Below are positions 17,901 to 29,900 of a stretch of DNA of 64,000 nt, in pieces (position 1 is the stretch's first letter; each line of letters opens with the position of its first letter). This DNA comes from Syngnathus acus (taxonomy: Eukaryota; Chordata; Actinopteri; Syngnathiformes; Syngnathidae). Made by a program: the position numbers and the translations under genes. The notes beneath the pieces were generated by a model. That model saw only the letters and a program-made list of their open reading frames with translations. It was not told the origin of the DNA and did not search any database. The stretch lies in contig NC_051106.1 of assembly GCF_901709675.1 (NCBI RefSeq), positions 8,132,001 through 8,196,000 on the forward strand, in the 5' to 3' direction.

Positions 17901-20900
17901 GCTAACGTTAGCTCGCGGCCACCGACGTGTTTTGCATGAAGACGATAGGTAACGTGGCCACCATTTTGTGTGCACAAAGACGTCAGAATCACGCAGCTGC
18001 TTTGCATTTCAGGAGGCTTTTGAGAAGGTCATCAATGACAGGCACATAATGAGAGCCGATACTGAAAGGTTGCGTGCCCCCCCCCCCCCAAAGTGGTCCC
18101 AGAGGAGACCAGCATAATATCACTCTGCAACTTCCTCTTTTCTATTCCTGTCTGCTTCCATTTGAATCTATTACACCTCAGCACCTCACTGACTGACTGA
18201 CTGCTGCTTGTCGCCATAGCAACGGTTACTAGACGACAACTCGCAGCGACTCTTCAGTCTGGGCGGCGGAAGAAAAAGTGGGGTGACGCACTTTTGTCGG
18301 CTACTCGGGAGTGTGAATCTGATTCTGCCATCCAACTCATTTCCCTCCGATTCCGTGTTGATGTTCACACGTGACAGCTTTTTTAAAAATATATATATAT
18401 TTTGATGTCCCTCCAACTCCAGCACCTCATTCCGCACACTTTCTGACGGGCGTTAGCGTTCAAAGATGGCGCCGGCGATGTTGTGCTTCAACAGCCAAAT
18501 GTCACGACTCAAAGGCCCTCCGGTTGCCGCGGCGCCGCGCAGGAACGGCTTGGGAATCACTCCAGAATCACGGATGGGTAGATTTAATTCAAACGGCCGA
18601 CGGGACCACTCGGGCATGTGCACACCGCTGACTTCATTCTTTTCCCGGAATGTCAAAAACTTGACACCCTAATGAAAGTCATCAAAAGCTACTCATTTAA
18701 AAGTCACGCTGCATTATTAACAATCTTTGAAGGAAAAATTCTCCATCATTAGTTGGGGGGCGGGGGGGGGGGACTATCCAACTTTGTCATGATGAGGTAC
18801 AGAAAGTATTTGGCTATCGAGTGAAATTGTTGTTGGGGGAGACAAACGCAATGCGTCAATTTCCCGGCTTTGGAGGATGCCTGGCGTGGTGGAGATTTCT
18901 CTTATTAAAAGAATAATGAACACTTGAATCCTTTTTGTATTGAGGGCGGGGATGTTAAATGGATGTCACGGCAGTCAATACTTTCCGCGAGTCTCTGGAC
19001 ATATTCATGCCGTCCCCCTAAGACTTCAATCAAAATGGTGTCATCTGTATTCAAGGAGCCCTGCTGTACTCTGGGATTGGAGTCAGACACCAGAAAAACA
19101 ATTGAGGTTTTCATTTTTTCTTTTGGGTCTAAGAAATAAAACTGAAAATAACCAACTGCTGCGCTGAAAATGTGATGTAAGCACATGAAAGTTTTACCTT
19201 TGAACATCTGAGAACTGTAAACTGACCCATGCAGACCTGATCCAGAAAGACCTCATCCAGTCTGATTCCAAACAGATTCAAACCGTTCGGATTCAAGCAG
19301 ACCTGATTCAAACCGACCCGATCCAGATCGATCAGATACACGTCGACCTGATCCAAACCAAACTGATCCAAAGAGACCAGATACACAAAGGCCTGATCCA
19401 AACAATCTAAAGCAACCTGATCCGGACAGATCACAGACGTCATCCAGACATCCTGATTCAAAAACACCTGATCTTACGAGTCCTGATTCAAACACATAAA
19501 CCATTTTCATTGCAGGTTGAGTTGTGTTGAAAGGCGGCTTTCTTCTTCCTCTCCTTCCTCACGCGTCTTGCAACATCAGGATTTATGCAGCTCGTGACCC
19601 CGCCTGGAAAAAGCGACGTAATGAGCTCAAGGTTCCATTCCGCCGAGGGATTCGAGCAGCGATGAATCGGAATGGCTGACAGCCGGTTGGCTCACGTGAA
19701 CGCTCAAGAGAGGAAAGCAAAACCTCGAAGGATCGCTGCTCAAATATTGAATCCGTATTTTATGTGGAAATCCTGAGGCCTGCCATGGAAAGTCCTTGGA
19801 AACGACCTTCTGGTAATGTCACATGATTCATGAGATTCAGGTGGGAACAAGCTGAGGAATTGAAGACAAACACATCCCTCGACCAAATACAAGCAGCCTT
19901 CAAATCATCACTATATGATCAATAAACTCTTTCCAGAAGCAATTATCAACTTAAGACAAATAAACGGCAAATCCAGTCAAGGCTTTTTCAGATTTGAGTC
20001 AACAGTGAGTCCGGTTGCTGACGAGACGCGAGACAGCTCAGACGTCAGCGAGTGATGAAGATGCCGGATGACGGGCGGCGGCTAAGCGAGGCGCATGTCA
20101 ATAACCTGACACGCTAAAGTAAACGGCGCCCTCGCCTCCCGGGAGGTTGCGAACGAGCCGCCCGAGCGTCGGTGCGCTTGCCGTAGCGACGCTTGTGTCG
20201 CTAATGAGCACTTTTAATCTCCTACCACGAAAAGCTTTCATTCGTCTTCTTTTTAATGAACGTGCGCCTTATGCTAATCTCCTCCATGTTCATATGTAGA
20301 TTGTAGCTCATAAGAGATGATTGGGTTTGTTTTGGGGCGCCTTATTAAAGGCCGAGCGCGGGAGCGTAATGGATGAATATTAAATGAGAAGTCGTCGTTT
20401 TGTTTGGGAGCCGACGCCATTTGTTTCTGCCCCTCCTGCTTTTTTTCTTGATCTACCTTTAATCTATTTAACACAGCTCCTTGATTTAGCCGACGAGCTA
20501 ACTTTTGCTAGCCCGGGGAAAGTGGGTTTGTAGATGTGTGGATAATTCGTTAATGGTTGCTTGAGGGGTGTTTTTCCTTTTCTTGTGCGAGTTAATTAGC
20601 TGAAGGAGGCGTGTTTCTTCGACGTTCCGACAGCGTCGCCGCACTGTCTGTGTTTTTAAGCTAACGCTAAAGCGTTACTCTGAGCTCCCTCCATACCAGC
20701 TTGTCCACCTGGCCTCCAGCGTGGTTAGATAACAACAACGCATTAGATAACGGCAGCCTCGTGAAAAGACCCGATGGAGTTTTGTTTTTAGCAGACGTTA
20801 GCAAGCACGGAAACGCAAAGTTAATGATGAAAACAATTTGACATAGCCGCATTAGCGTTTAACTCGATTATCAGTCATAATACAGTCATCGGTCATCAAA

Positions 20901-23900
20901 CTAAAGGTGCTCTTATGTAAAATGGGAACATAATGGATTTTAGATGACAAAATACAGTGAGAGGCAGTCAATTTTGCATTACAACATGAAAATAAGGATT
21001 AGGAGTCACTCAGGATAAATGCTAATGACAACGCTTGCCGCTAACATTAGGGCTAGCCGTCAAATGACGTCCAAACTGCTTAAAGGTACCAAAAAAAAAA
21101 TGCTAATACTAATTTCTGGTAAAACCTCATTTGTTGACATTATGACAAAAACTAAAGGTAGCTGGGGAATTTTAGCCTTAGCATCAGTTTAGCAAAAAAA
21201 AACAAAAAACAAAGGAGAAGATGTTCCTTTTGGAGTTAAATTGACAGCAATGGATTGTTAATTGGATAAGTGAGGCAAGATGAGGCTTGAGGGTAAGAAG
21301 GAGACTCCAAAAAAAAAAAGGCAGAAGAGGAAAAGTGACAGAAAGCAAGCAAGAAAGCAGCGCACCTTTCTGGAGACTCATGTCCACCATGCGAGGCTCG
21401 GCCAGCTCCAGGAAGAAGTTCTTGTTCTTCTCGTACTCCTCGTCATCGATGATTTTCACGCGGATTACTTTGCTGCGATGGGCCGTGAGGAAGAAGAAAA
21501 AAAAGAACAGGAGAAGGAGGAGAAGAAGGAAAAGTAGAAGAGGAGGTTAATATGCCATGGGAGGACAGAAAGTGGGATTAATCATCTGCATGGAGGAAAG
21601 GTGAGCAGGTGACGAGTGGTTAATGCAAACAGTGCGAGAGCATCTCAAGAGGTCAAATTAGAGGGTCAAAAGGTCAAGTTAGCTCTACTTTTACTCAATA
21701 TCAGGTAAAAAATCTTGTAGTATGGCACATCACAAGCTTCTTACATTTGTTTTGGAGTTGTTTTTTAGGGAGGGGGCTGATGTTCCAAAGTGAGCCTCAG
21801 GCTGTCCGCCATGCATTATGCAAAAACGTCTTGTGCCATCTCCTCCTTAAAAAGTGAGCTGCAGTCATAACTTTTGCATCTGATTTTGCTCGGCCGACGA
21901 GTTAGCAAAGCTGCCAAGTAAGAACTTTGATGACGTGCCCGCCTCAACCGTGCTTTTTTTTTTTTTTTTTTTGATCGATGTAATATTGATGGGGCAGTCC
22001 AGCTGCTCAGTGGCCAGCTCCCCACAGGAAGGATTTTTATTTCCTCGCTATCAAACTTTGGAAAGTTTACACTGGAGTTTTACTGCTTGTAACATTCGAT
22101 ATCGTTCTTTGCCCCTTGTTGAAGTCGATTCGTCAAATGTTGAATATGTGTGTTTATATGTTGTCGTATTAGTAGCAGTAGTAGGTACACGAGTCTCGTC
22201 GACAGGCATGACTATTTGAGAAGAGGCAGGCAAAGGAAGATCCACTTCTAAAAATAGTTACGGATATTTTTCTCAAGGGGGAGTGTGAGTGTTGCCTGTG
22301 ACATTCAACTGCAACCAAAACGCACGCCTGAGCACACAAATATGTGAAGAAGAAAAAAAAAAAAAAAGAAAAATTGTGATCTCTTATTCACAGCCTGGGG
22401 GGGATGCAAGCGCACACAATGTGACACACACAAAGGCTATTGTGATGCTGCAATTTCTTTTTTTCCATTTTTCTTCTTTGTAAAGAATTTAGAATATAAT
22501 AAATAGCTTAAATAATTCAATAAAAGAGAAATAAAAAGGACCAATATGGTCCACAGCATTTACTTTTATACTGATTGGGGTCACAGGGAATCCCCGGCAG
22601 GGACACAAAGGGGCTGGCAGCCGGCCCACCGACACAAAAGGTTGCTCCGCTCGCGTGTTGGCTGCAAATTTAAGGCTCCCGCATTGTACGGCCGGCTGGC
22701 AAGGGGCTGCGGCGAGGCCGGCCGTTAATATCGTCTGGCGGGCGGGGGCGCGGTGTTAACGGCCAGGTTAACCTTCCCTCAATGGATATCGTTTATATTC
22801 TCGGCCCCGCCCCACGTGTGGAGATGCTCGGCAGCTGTGTGGCATCCTGCGGCCACCGCGGTTTAAAACTCACTCAGTCGTGTCCCAAGGAAAGTTAGAA
22901 GAAATAAATCACTCTTTATTTCATCATCACTAACGGTCGTCGGTCTCGGGCGGGCCGGAATGCTAATTCCATCTCGGGGAGCGTGTCGCCACCGTCTGTC
23001 ACGTTTAATCTTCATCAACATTAGCAGGCGGCGTGGCAGAAGACGTAATCGGGACTGACGTTCAAATGGCCGTTCGTCCGTCCAGGGAGTCTGTTTATAA
23101 ATCTGGTGATAAAAGCGGAGTGGGCCCCGCGTGAGTCACGCCGTCTGCCGCCAAAGGAGCACAGAATCGAACTTCAGGTTTTCTCACGGCAAAGAGAACG
23201 AGCACAAGAACCTTCTGAAGGGCACCGACGAGAATAACCTTGAGTAACGTGCCACATGCTGCTTCACCAGCGGTCATTATCCATGTTTTTAATCACTCCC
23301 GGAAATGGACGCGCACGCCAACTTCACACGGAAATGGCCTCGGACCGGAACGACGAGCTAAAGCTTCATGTTTTATGTATGCCCTCATGTTTGCTCATGC
23401 ACGGATTGAGAGACCGGCTCGCCGAGCGGAGAGAGAGAGAGATGGAGGGCTGGCTAAAAGCCGAGCTGGTGTACAAAACACGGGCTAGCTACCACGGCGC
23501 GCCACGGTCGGCCGGCCATGCGGAAGGAACATACCCAGTGCAGGCGGAGGAAGTGAGGGGTGACAAAGTGGTAAAAGAGGTCTCATGCACGGGAGGACCA
23601 GAAGGCAGAGGGGAGTCCCGGCCAGGGGACTCTTCCCGTGTCCCCTCCACCAGAATGGCCATTGCATAAATTAACAAAATGAAATATTAAAGCAGTAGAG
23701 CAACGTGCTCGTTCAAGCATATGAAATCCGCTGTCGTCCTTTATAATCGTCAAAAAGGTGTTTCCATTACACTTGTGGAGTCCCACAGGGCACCGTACTG
23801 AGACCATGTGAACAGTTTACAGCCAGATAGGAAATGGATGTTTCTGTCCATCAGGTTGATGCAAAAAGCGAGCCTTCGTATCACAGCCGGCGCAAAAACG

Positions 23901-26900
23901 AGGGCGGCGCAGCGGGGCGGCGTAACAAACTACAGCCTTGCCTCTTCTTCCATCTCATTTCTCCTTACCCCATCTTGTCCCGCTATCGCTATTTCCGTAC
24001 ATCTTCTCCCCTCCCGTCCTTATTTTCAGCGAACCACCGCTGTGTTTACGAGCAAATGCGGGGATGCTGACCTGATTTTATGGGCCGCCGTCGCCATCGA
24101 GCCGTCGCCAACGCTGCCGACCTCTTACGTGTTGTTCATTTTTTTGGGCACAGATAGTATGTGTAAAGTGCAATGCAGTGTGTTGACTTGCATAGCAGCC
24201 AACGAGAATTTATTGAGCCAAACTAGTCAGAAAAACTGCTGACACTAACTATACACACGGCCTGCTAGCTAGCTAGCATAGCTTCATTAAGTGTCTCCTT
24301 TTCGGCCGTCAGCGACTGCCGTCTACATTATGCATGGGCGCGACGTTGAGTGCTAGCTATTTATAGCCGCTCGCTCATTAGCTCATCTTACGTAATTGCT
24401 CATTAGTATTAGTGTTAGCGGAGCGTATCTCCAACACCGCCATTAAATGTAATCGATGAGCTAAAGACCTTTGCGAGTGTGAGAGCGAGAGAGCGAGCAT
24501 CTTTAAAGTGAAACTAAACGAGTCAATTTTGGAAACATTTGGTCAACTCCTAAAGACATAGTCTTTAAAATACAAAATACGAATTTAATTCACGAATATT
24601 TTTTTTTTGGTCATCCTTCAAAGGCAACATCGAGCCTCGGCTGAAATGCCGCGAGGCTGTCCACTAAGCCACTGTGTCGTATTCTATAAATAAATAAACC
24701 ATGAGGCAGGAAAAGCAGTGATGAGATTCCTGCTCCTTCCCTCCAGGAAGTCCTGCCGCTTCTCCTCTCTGTCTGAGGGAGGCTGCGTTGCCATGGCAAC
24801 CGCACAAAGTGTGTGCGAGTGTGCGTTAGGCAGTGGCACAGCATTCCCGGCTCGTACTGCAGGCTTTATTTTTAGCACGTGGCAGTTACATAATCAGGGT
24901 GACACTGAGGGGGAATCAAACGGGAAAACATCCTCTGTGCTTCTCCTCTCTTGCATCCTTTTTTTTTTTTTCCTTCCTTTCATCCCTTTGTCTGGTCATT
25001 ACCGACGAGGTCGGGAATCCGTTTGAGTGGTTAGTTTCTTAGATTTTCCAAAAACTAAATCGTCTGTTCTATTTAAAGTTGAGTCTGTTTAAAACTTTAT
25101 TGTCCATGATGTTTATGACATGTACATTAAGTTTTGCCAGGAGGAAATGATCTTTAAATGGTTTTTCGTGTTTGCAAAATTAGCATTTTTTAGTTTGACG
25201 TGATGCACATCGTCTTTTTTTTTTTTTTTTTTACAAATGCACGCCTTTGATGTTTCCGACGGCTTTGCGTGTTTGCTGCATTCATCAGTCACCGATAGAC
25301 AAGCCCTGCTCCTCCTCCTCCTTCTCTTTTATTGACATTCTGATGAAGTGTCAGGGCCAAGGAGTTCCATTAAAAGGGCTGCAACCACAAGTTATAGCAT
25401 GCGCACACACACACACACACGCACACACACACACTGAAGCAGGTTAAGCTCGAAACAAGATCAGATTAAAAGGGCCTCCTATATATCGCCGCCCGAACGA
25501 TGGCGAGCACTCTGGCAGATCACGGCGAGGCTTCACTTTCACTTTCATTTTCCCTCGGCAACCGTTTTGACCCTGACGTTGAAAGCCAACTATGCAATAA
25601 GTGCAAGGTCCTTGTGTTTTTTTGGCTCCAGGGTGCAAAATAAGGGCCAGGAATTTATTTCAATAGTTGACTTTTTTTTTTTTTTTACCTGACAGTGAAT
25701 TCCATCTGTAGTGCTTTCAAGTATTCAAAGTCACAAAAGAATGTGTCTTGTGGAATGACTAATCAAAGACACATCAAATAGCCGCAACGGATAAAAAAAG
25801 ACCTGGCAAGAAAAAAAAAAAAACGCGCGCTAATGACGCTAGCCCTAACGATGCGCCAGCTAACGAGAAGAAGACGCACATTTGGTGAAGACATCAAAGA
25901 TGTTGTCATCAGGAAGTCTTGGATGATCTTTAACGAGGAGAACGAGAGGAGCGCTTTCAAAGAAGTCGTCGCCCACACGCCTCGCCTCGTTCGAGGCGAC
26001 TTCGGCTCGCTTTTCCTCCACTCTGTTTCCGGGCCTCTCGTTATCCACCATCTTCTTTTTTTTCCCCTCTGGAAATACCCCCCCCCTTCCTTCTCATATT
26101 TATCTCAGTCAGATTTCTTGTATGATAATCTTTTTCTCCTAAAACTTTTTTAATACTTTTTTTTGCAGTACTTTTAACTTCTAGTCGGAACTATTCTCAT
26201 TAAATAGAAAATGTAGTCTTGTAACACATCCCATAAGTTTTTTTTTTCCTTTCAGTAGACTTCAACAGGACTTTCTTCTGGTTCTACACTTTCTTTTTTC
26301 AAAGTGTTTATTTGTGGCTACTTGAACCGCTGAGGGAAGTCCATGCAAAGTTTGGATGCGGTGCCTAATGCCTCCAAAATTAGTGCAGGTTCAGACAAAA
26401 GTCGGCCGCCATCTTGAACCAGTGCCCCCGGGGGGCTTCAATAAAACATGAAGGAACAAAGGAGAGTGGAAAATGCTCTTCCCATTAGCTTGGGAGAGAT
26501 GATCCCCAACAGAAAGCGCTGGGAGGTGGCAATAGAGCAGGAGAAGCCAAGAACATTGCTTTCCTGACAGGATTACATAAAAGGAGCTGATGGAGGGGAA
26601 GATGAGGTGGAGTGTTGTAAAGAGGAAGAGGGTTCCCGCGGGGAACCGGCAGAGCTGCGATCCGCCAGTGTAACCTCTTCATCTTTCGCCAGGGAGTGCG
26701 ATGTGACAAGCCGGCCAACGTCTCGAGCCCCGGAGGCTTCTGTGTGAGTGTGTTTGTTTGCCAAACTCAAATCATCGCCTGCCTCATGTCCGGCTTCCTC
26801 CCACCCTGATCACCGTTCACCTTCATGACCGAGCCTTTGGCCTTGCCTCCGACAAGACCGAATTCACACAAAAGCATCCACGTCATGCCCAAATGGGAAA

Positions 26901-29900
26901 AGTCCAAAATGGGAAAACTCAACTGTAAATATCCAGACGCGCAGTTGAGCAATCTGTTTCTTCTTCCAATATGTGGCGAGCACATGGCTCCACTTTTATC
27001 CCCCCCCCCCGAGGCATCGAGCGGGAGTCGGGTGAGCGGCCGACTGCCTCGGGGGGCCTCCAACAAGGGTTTTCCTCCGGGATGAAACTGGCCGGTGTTT
27101 AGGAGTGATGCACAACAAAGCTTTCGCCTGAATGATTCCAACTCCCTGCTCTTCTGGTGCTGGATATCAAGAATTGTTTATGCGCGAGTCGCTTCTTTTA
27201 TCTACCGAGCTGCAGACATGACAATGGAATTATCATAAAATTTTAAACGCTCCTATTTTGGATTTTCAATTTGAAAAAAAAATAATCCCCTCAAATCTGA
27301 GCTTGCACAACTTGACAATTTTGTATTTGCCCGAATATCTGATCCCCGGTCAGATTTACGCCGCAGTCGATGAGGCGGGGAAGGAGCCGGTGACACGGCC
27401 GGTGCCGGATTGCGTTATAAATAAGCCTTAACTTAATTGCATTCCCCTGACGGAGAGCGCCGAATGCAGCAGGGCCAGCATATTTATTACCACTCAACCT
27501 GCGCGTGTGGAGCGTTTAATAGCTCCGGTGTGTTTGATCAGATAAGAACATGTCTCCTGAATTGCCTCCTATACATTTTTTAATCCCACAATCTGCGTCA
27601 TGTCAGAACACTCATTGACATCCGACTTGTACTTGTTTACAAGAATGCGCAATTCGGAATGGCTTACTGCCAAATTGTTACAGCGGGAGTCAAATTCACA
27701 TTTGGGTTTACTTGAACAACAAAATGTCTTCATGCTGACAAAAAAGGGGTGAATGAATGAGCCAGTGCTGCATGGCGGTAAAGTGAACCTGCTGCGGCTA
27801 TTCCAGGACGCCTTGAAAAGTACTCGCAAAAAAAGAAATGCGCACGGTCAGCGGTTTTGCGGACATGTGTCGTGTCAGTCACGGCATTGCAGCAGGAATC
27901 TGAAAATGGGAATGTGACCCCGAAATAGGCCGTGGATTCGCGGCCCGCTAAATCATTTGTGATTATTAGGTCTTGCCCTTTAAAAAGACGAATACATAAA
28001 TGTAAGGGGGTCTCTGGACCCAAAAAAAAGTTTGAGCAACCCTCGACGTGACCCGGCGCATTTACAAGCTCGCAGAGGCGCGACGGCAACGACAATTAGC
28101 GCGGCTCATTCTGCTCTGTCCGCTAATTAGTTTATGAATGTATCAGCGCCTTGTTAAACACGCCGCGTCTCCAGGGAGGACGCCTCTGCCGACATGCAGC
28201 TGCCTCCGCCGTCCGTCTCTGGGTCAAGACGGTGAAAGAAAAATAAATGTAAATAAAAAATATGAATCAATAAATTATAATAAATATAAATATATATAAT
28301 AAAAAGAAATGAAATATAATAAATATATATAATAAAAAGAAATGAAATATAATAAATATAAATGTATATAATAAAAAATAAACAAAATAAAAGAATTGAC
28401 ATTTTGTCCGGATTTTTCGATTGTCACTGAAAGTTAGCTCAGCTGTGGGCTGCTAGCACCCATCCCTGAGATAGCTAGCGAGGTAGCTAGATAGCTAGCG
28501 AGATAGATAAGATCAATAACATTGATCAAATCGATAGATAAATCCATTCTCCAGCAAACCATGTGTGGTCCAATAAATGGACAGCGCCACGTCTAACTCC
28601 GCCCCACCCAAAACAAGTGCCCTGCAACATGTCCTCCAAACAAATCACGTTTGGCATTTTGGGAACCTTTCCGAGCTTTGGGCCCACCTGCACGCTATTC
28701 ATCATCGGAGCGGCCCCAACACAATGGACGGATCGATACACAACGCACGACGACAACTTTCTGGCCGTAATACAAGTGCTCTTCCTTTCTGCGTGGCCCC
28801 GCCGGGAAGTCTCTTCTTGCACATAAATCAAGACAACTTCCCCCCCCCCCCCTAGAGAGGCCGGCGTGCCCATAGGAGCCCTGCTGATCACCCTGACACT
28901 CGCCCCCTCCCCTTCCCCTCTAGAGTTGTGACACCAGCAGAAGGTCCCGCTGAGCGGAGGATGTCAGACGTGCGATGTCAATTTGATTCACAGCCTGAGC
29001 GCCCTTGTGTGCAAGGAGGAGGCAGCACAAAAAAAAAAAAATCAATATTTCCAAAGATGCAATTCTGTAGCGTTTACACGGGACAAAAAAAGGCAGATAG
29101 AAAGATAGGACGGTCAGGACACGGTTTATCTTATTACTTATAATCCTGCTACGGTGTGTTCTTGTTTCAGGAAAAAAAAACACGTACGACATTTACATAC
29201 ACCATAATTCATTGAAGCCTTTTACCGCTCTTATCAATCTAGTCTGAATACCGACTTACGTCACTCTTACACTTTGTGTGATTGCTTGGCCTCAAAAAGC
29301 AAAAGGGACACGTCAACAATTGAAATAAAACAAAAGAAAATTGAGAGGGGGGGTGGGGGGGGGGGAAATCCATTGGGATTAGAGATGCCAGGTTAGCTGA
29401 GGACTTCCTGTTGTCACTCTTGTGTGACAAATCCTCACATTGAATGCCCCTCGCATGCAACACACACACGAGGGGAACAAACAAAGGTAGGCACGCTTGG
29501 ATGAGGCTTAAAAAAAAAACATGTTTGTAGCTAACGGTTATTTAATCCGTATCATCAGACCATTCAAACGATCAGAAGAAATTCAGCACGACTCAAATGC
29601 ATGCCGTTCCCGATATAGATAAGAGAGAAATGGAGTCTTACCAGGTCTCGTCGTTCTTGAACTCCAGCTCGCCGAACGTGTCCTCGAAATCCTCGCCGCC
29701 GCCCTTTGCCAGCCCCTCCACGGTGCGGTAAGGCACAATGACGGTGCCGCGGGCGCCCGACGTCCGCAGCACCTTCACCTCCATGACGCAGACGCTTTCG
29801 CTGATGTGAATCACGCCGCTCTCAAAGGTGAAGATGCCGGCGTGGTCGTCGTCCAGGATGGTGACGGTGGCCACGGCGGGGAAGCCCAGCGCCGCTTTGG

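Larger units (their letters stand above)
21473..29641 (-). other. slc8a3: slc8a3 large intron following the main coding exon
   Basis: This 8.2-kb intron contains poly-T and poly-C tracts, a (CA)n microsatellite (25403-25434), an AT-rich tandem repeat (28235-28395) and GCTAGC-type palindromic clusters (about 24270, 28440-28510). A GC-rich patch open on both strands lies at 25833-26060. No confident exon was seen. Confidence 0.6.

Noticed and set aside
19253-19510. Repeat-like protein FESGL... on the minus strand
   Set aside because: Translation of a 15-bp minisatellite; no start context, splice sites or homology.
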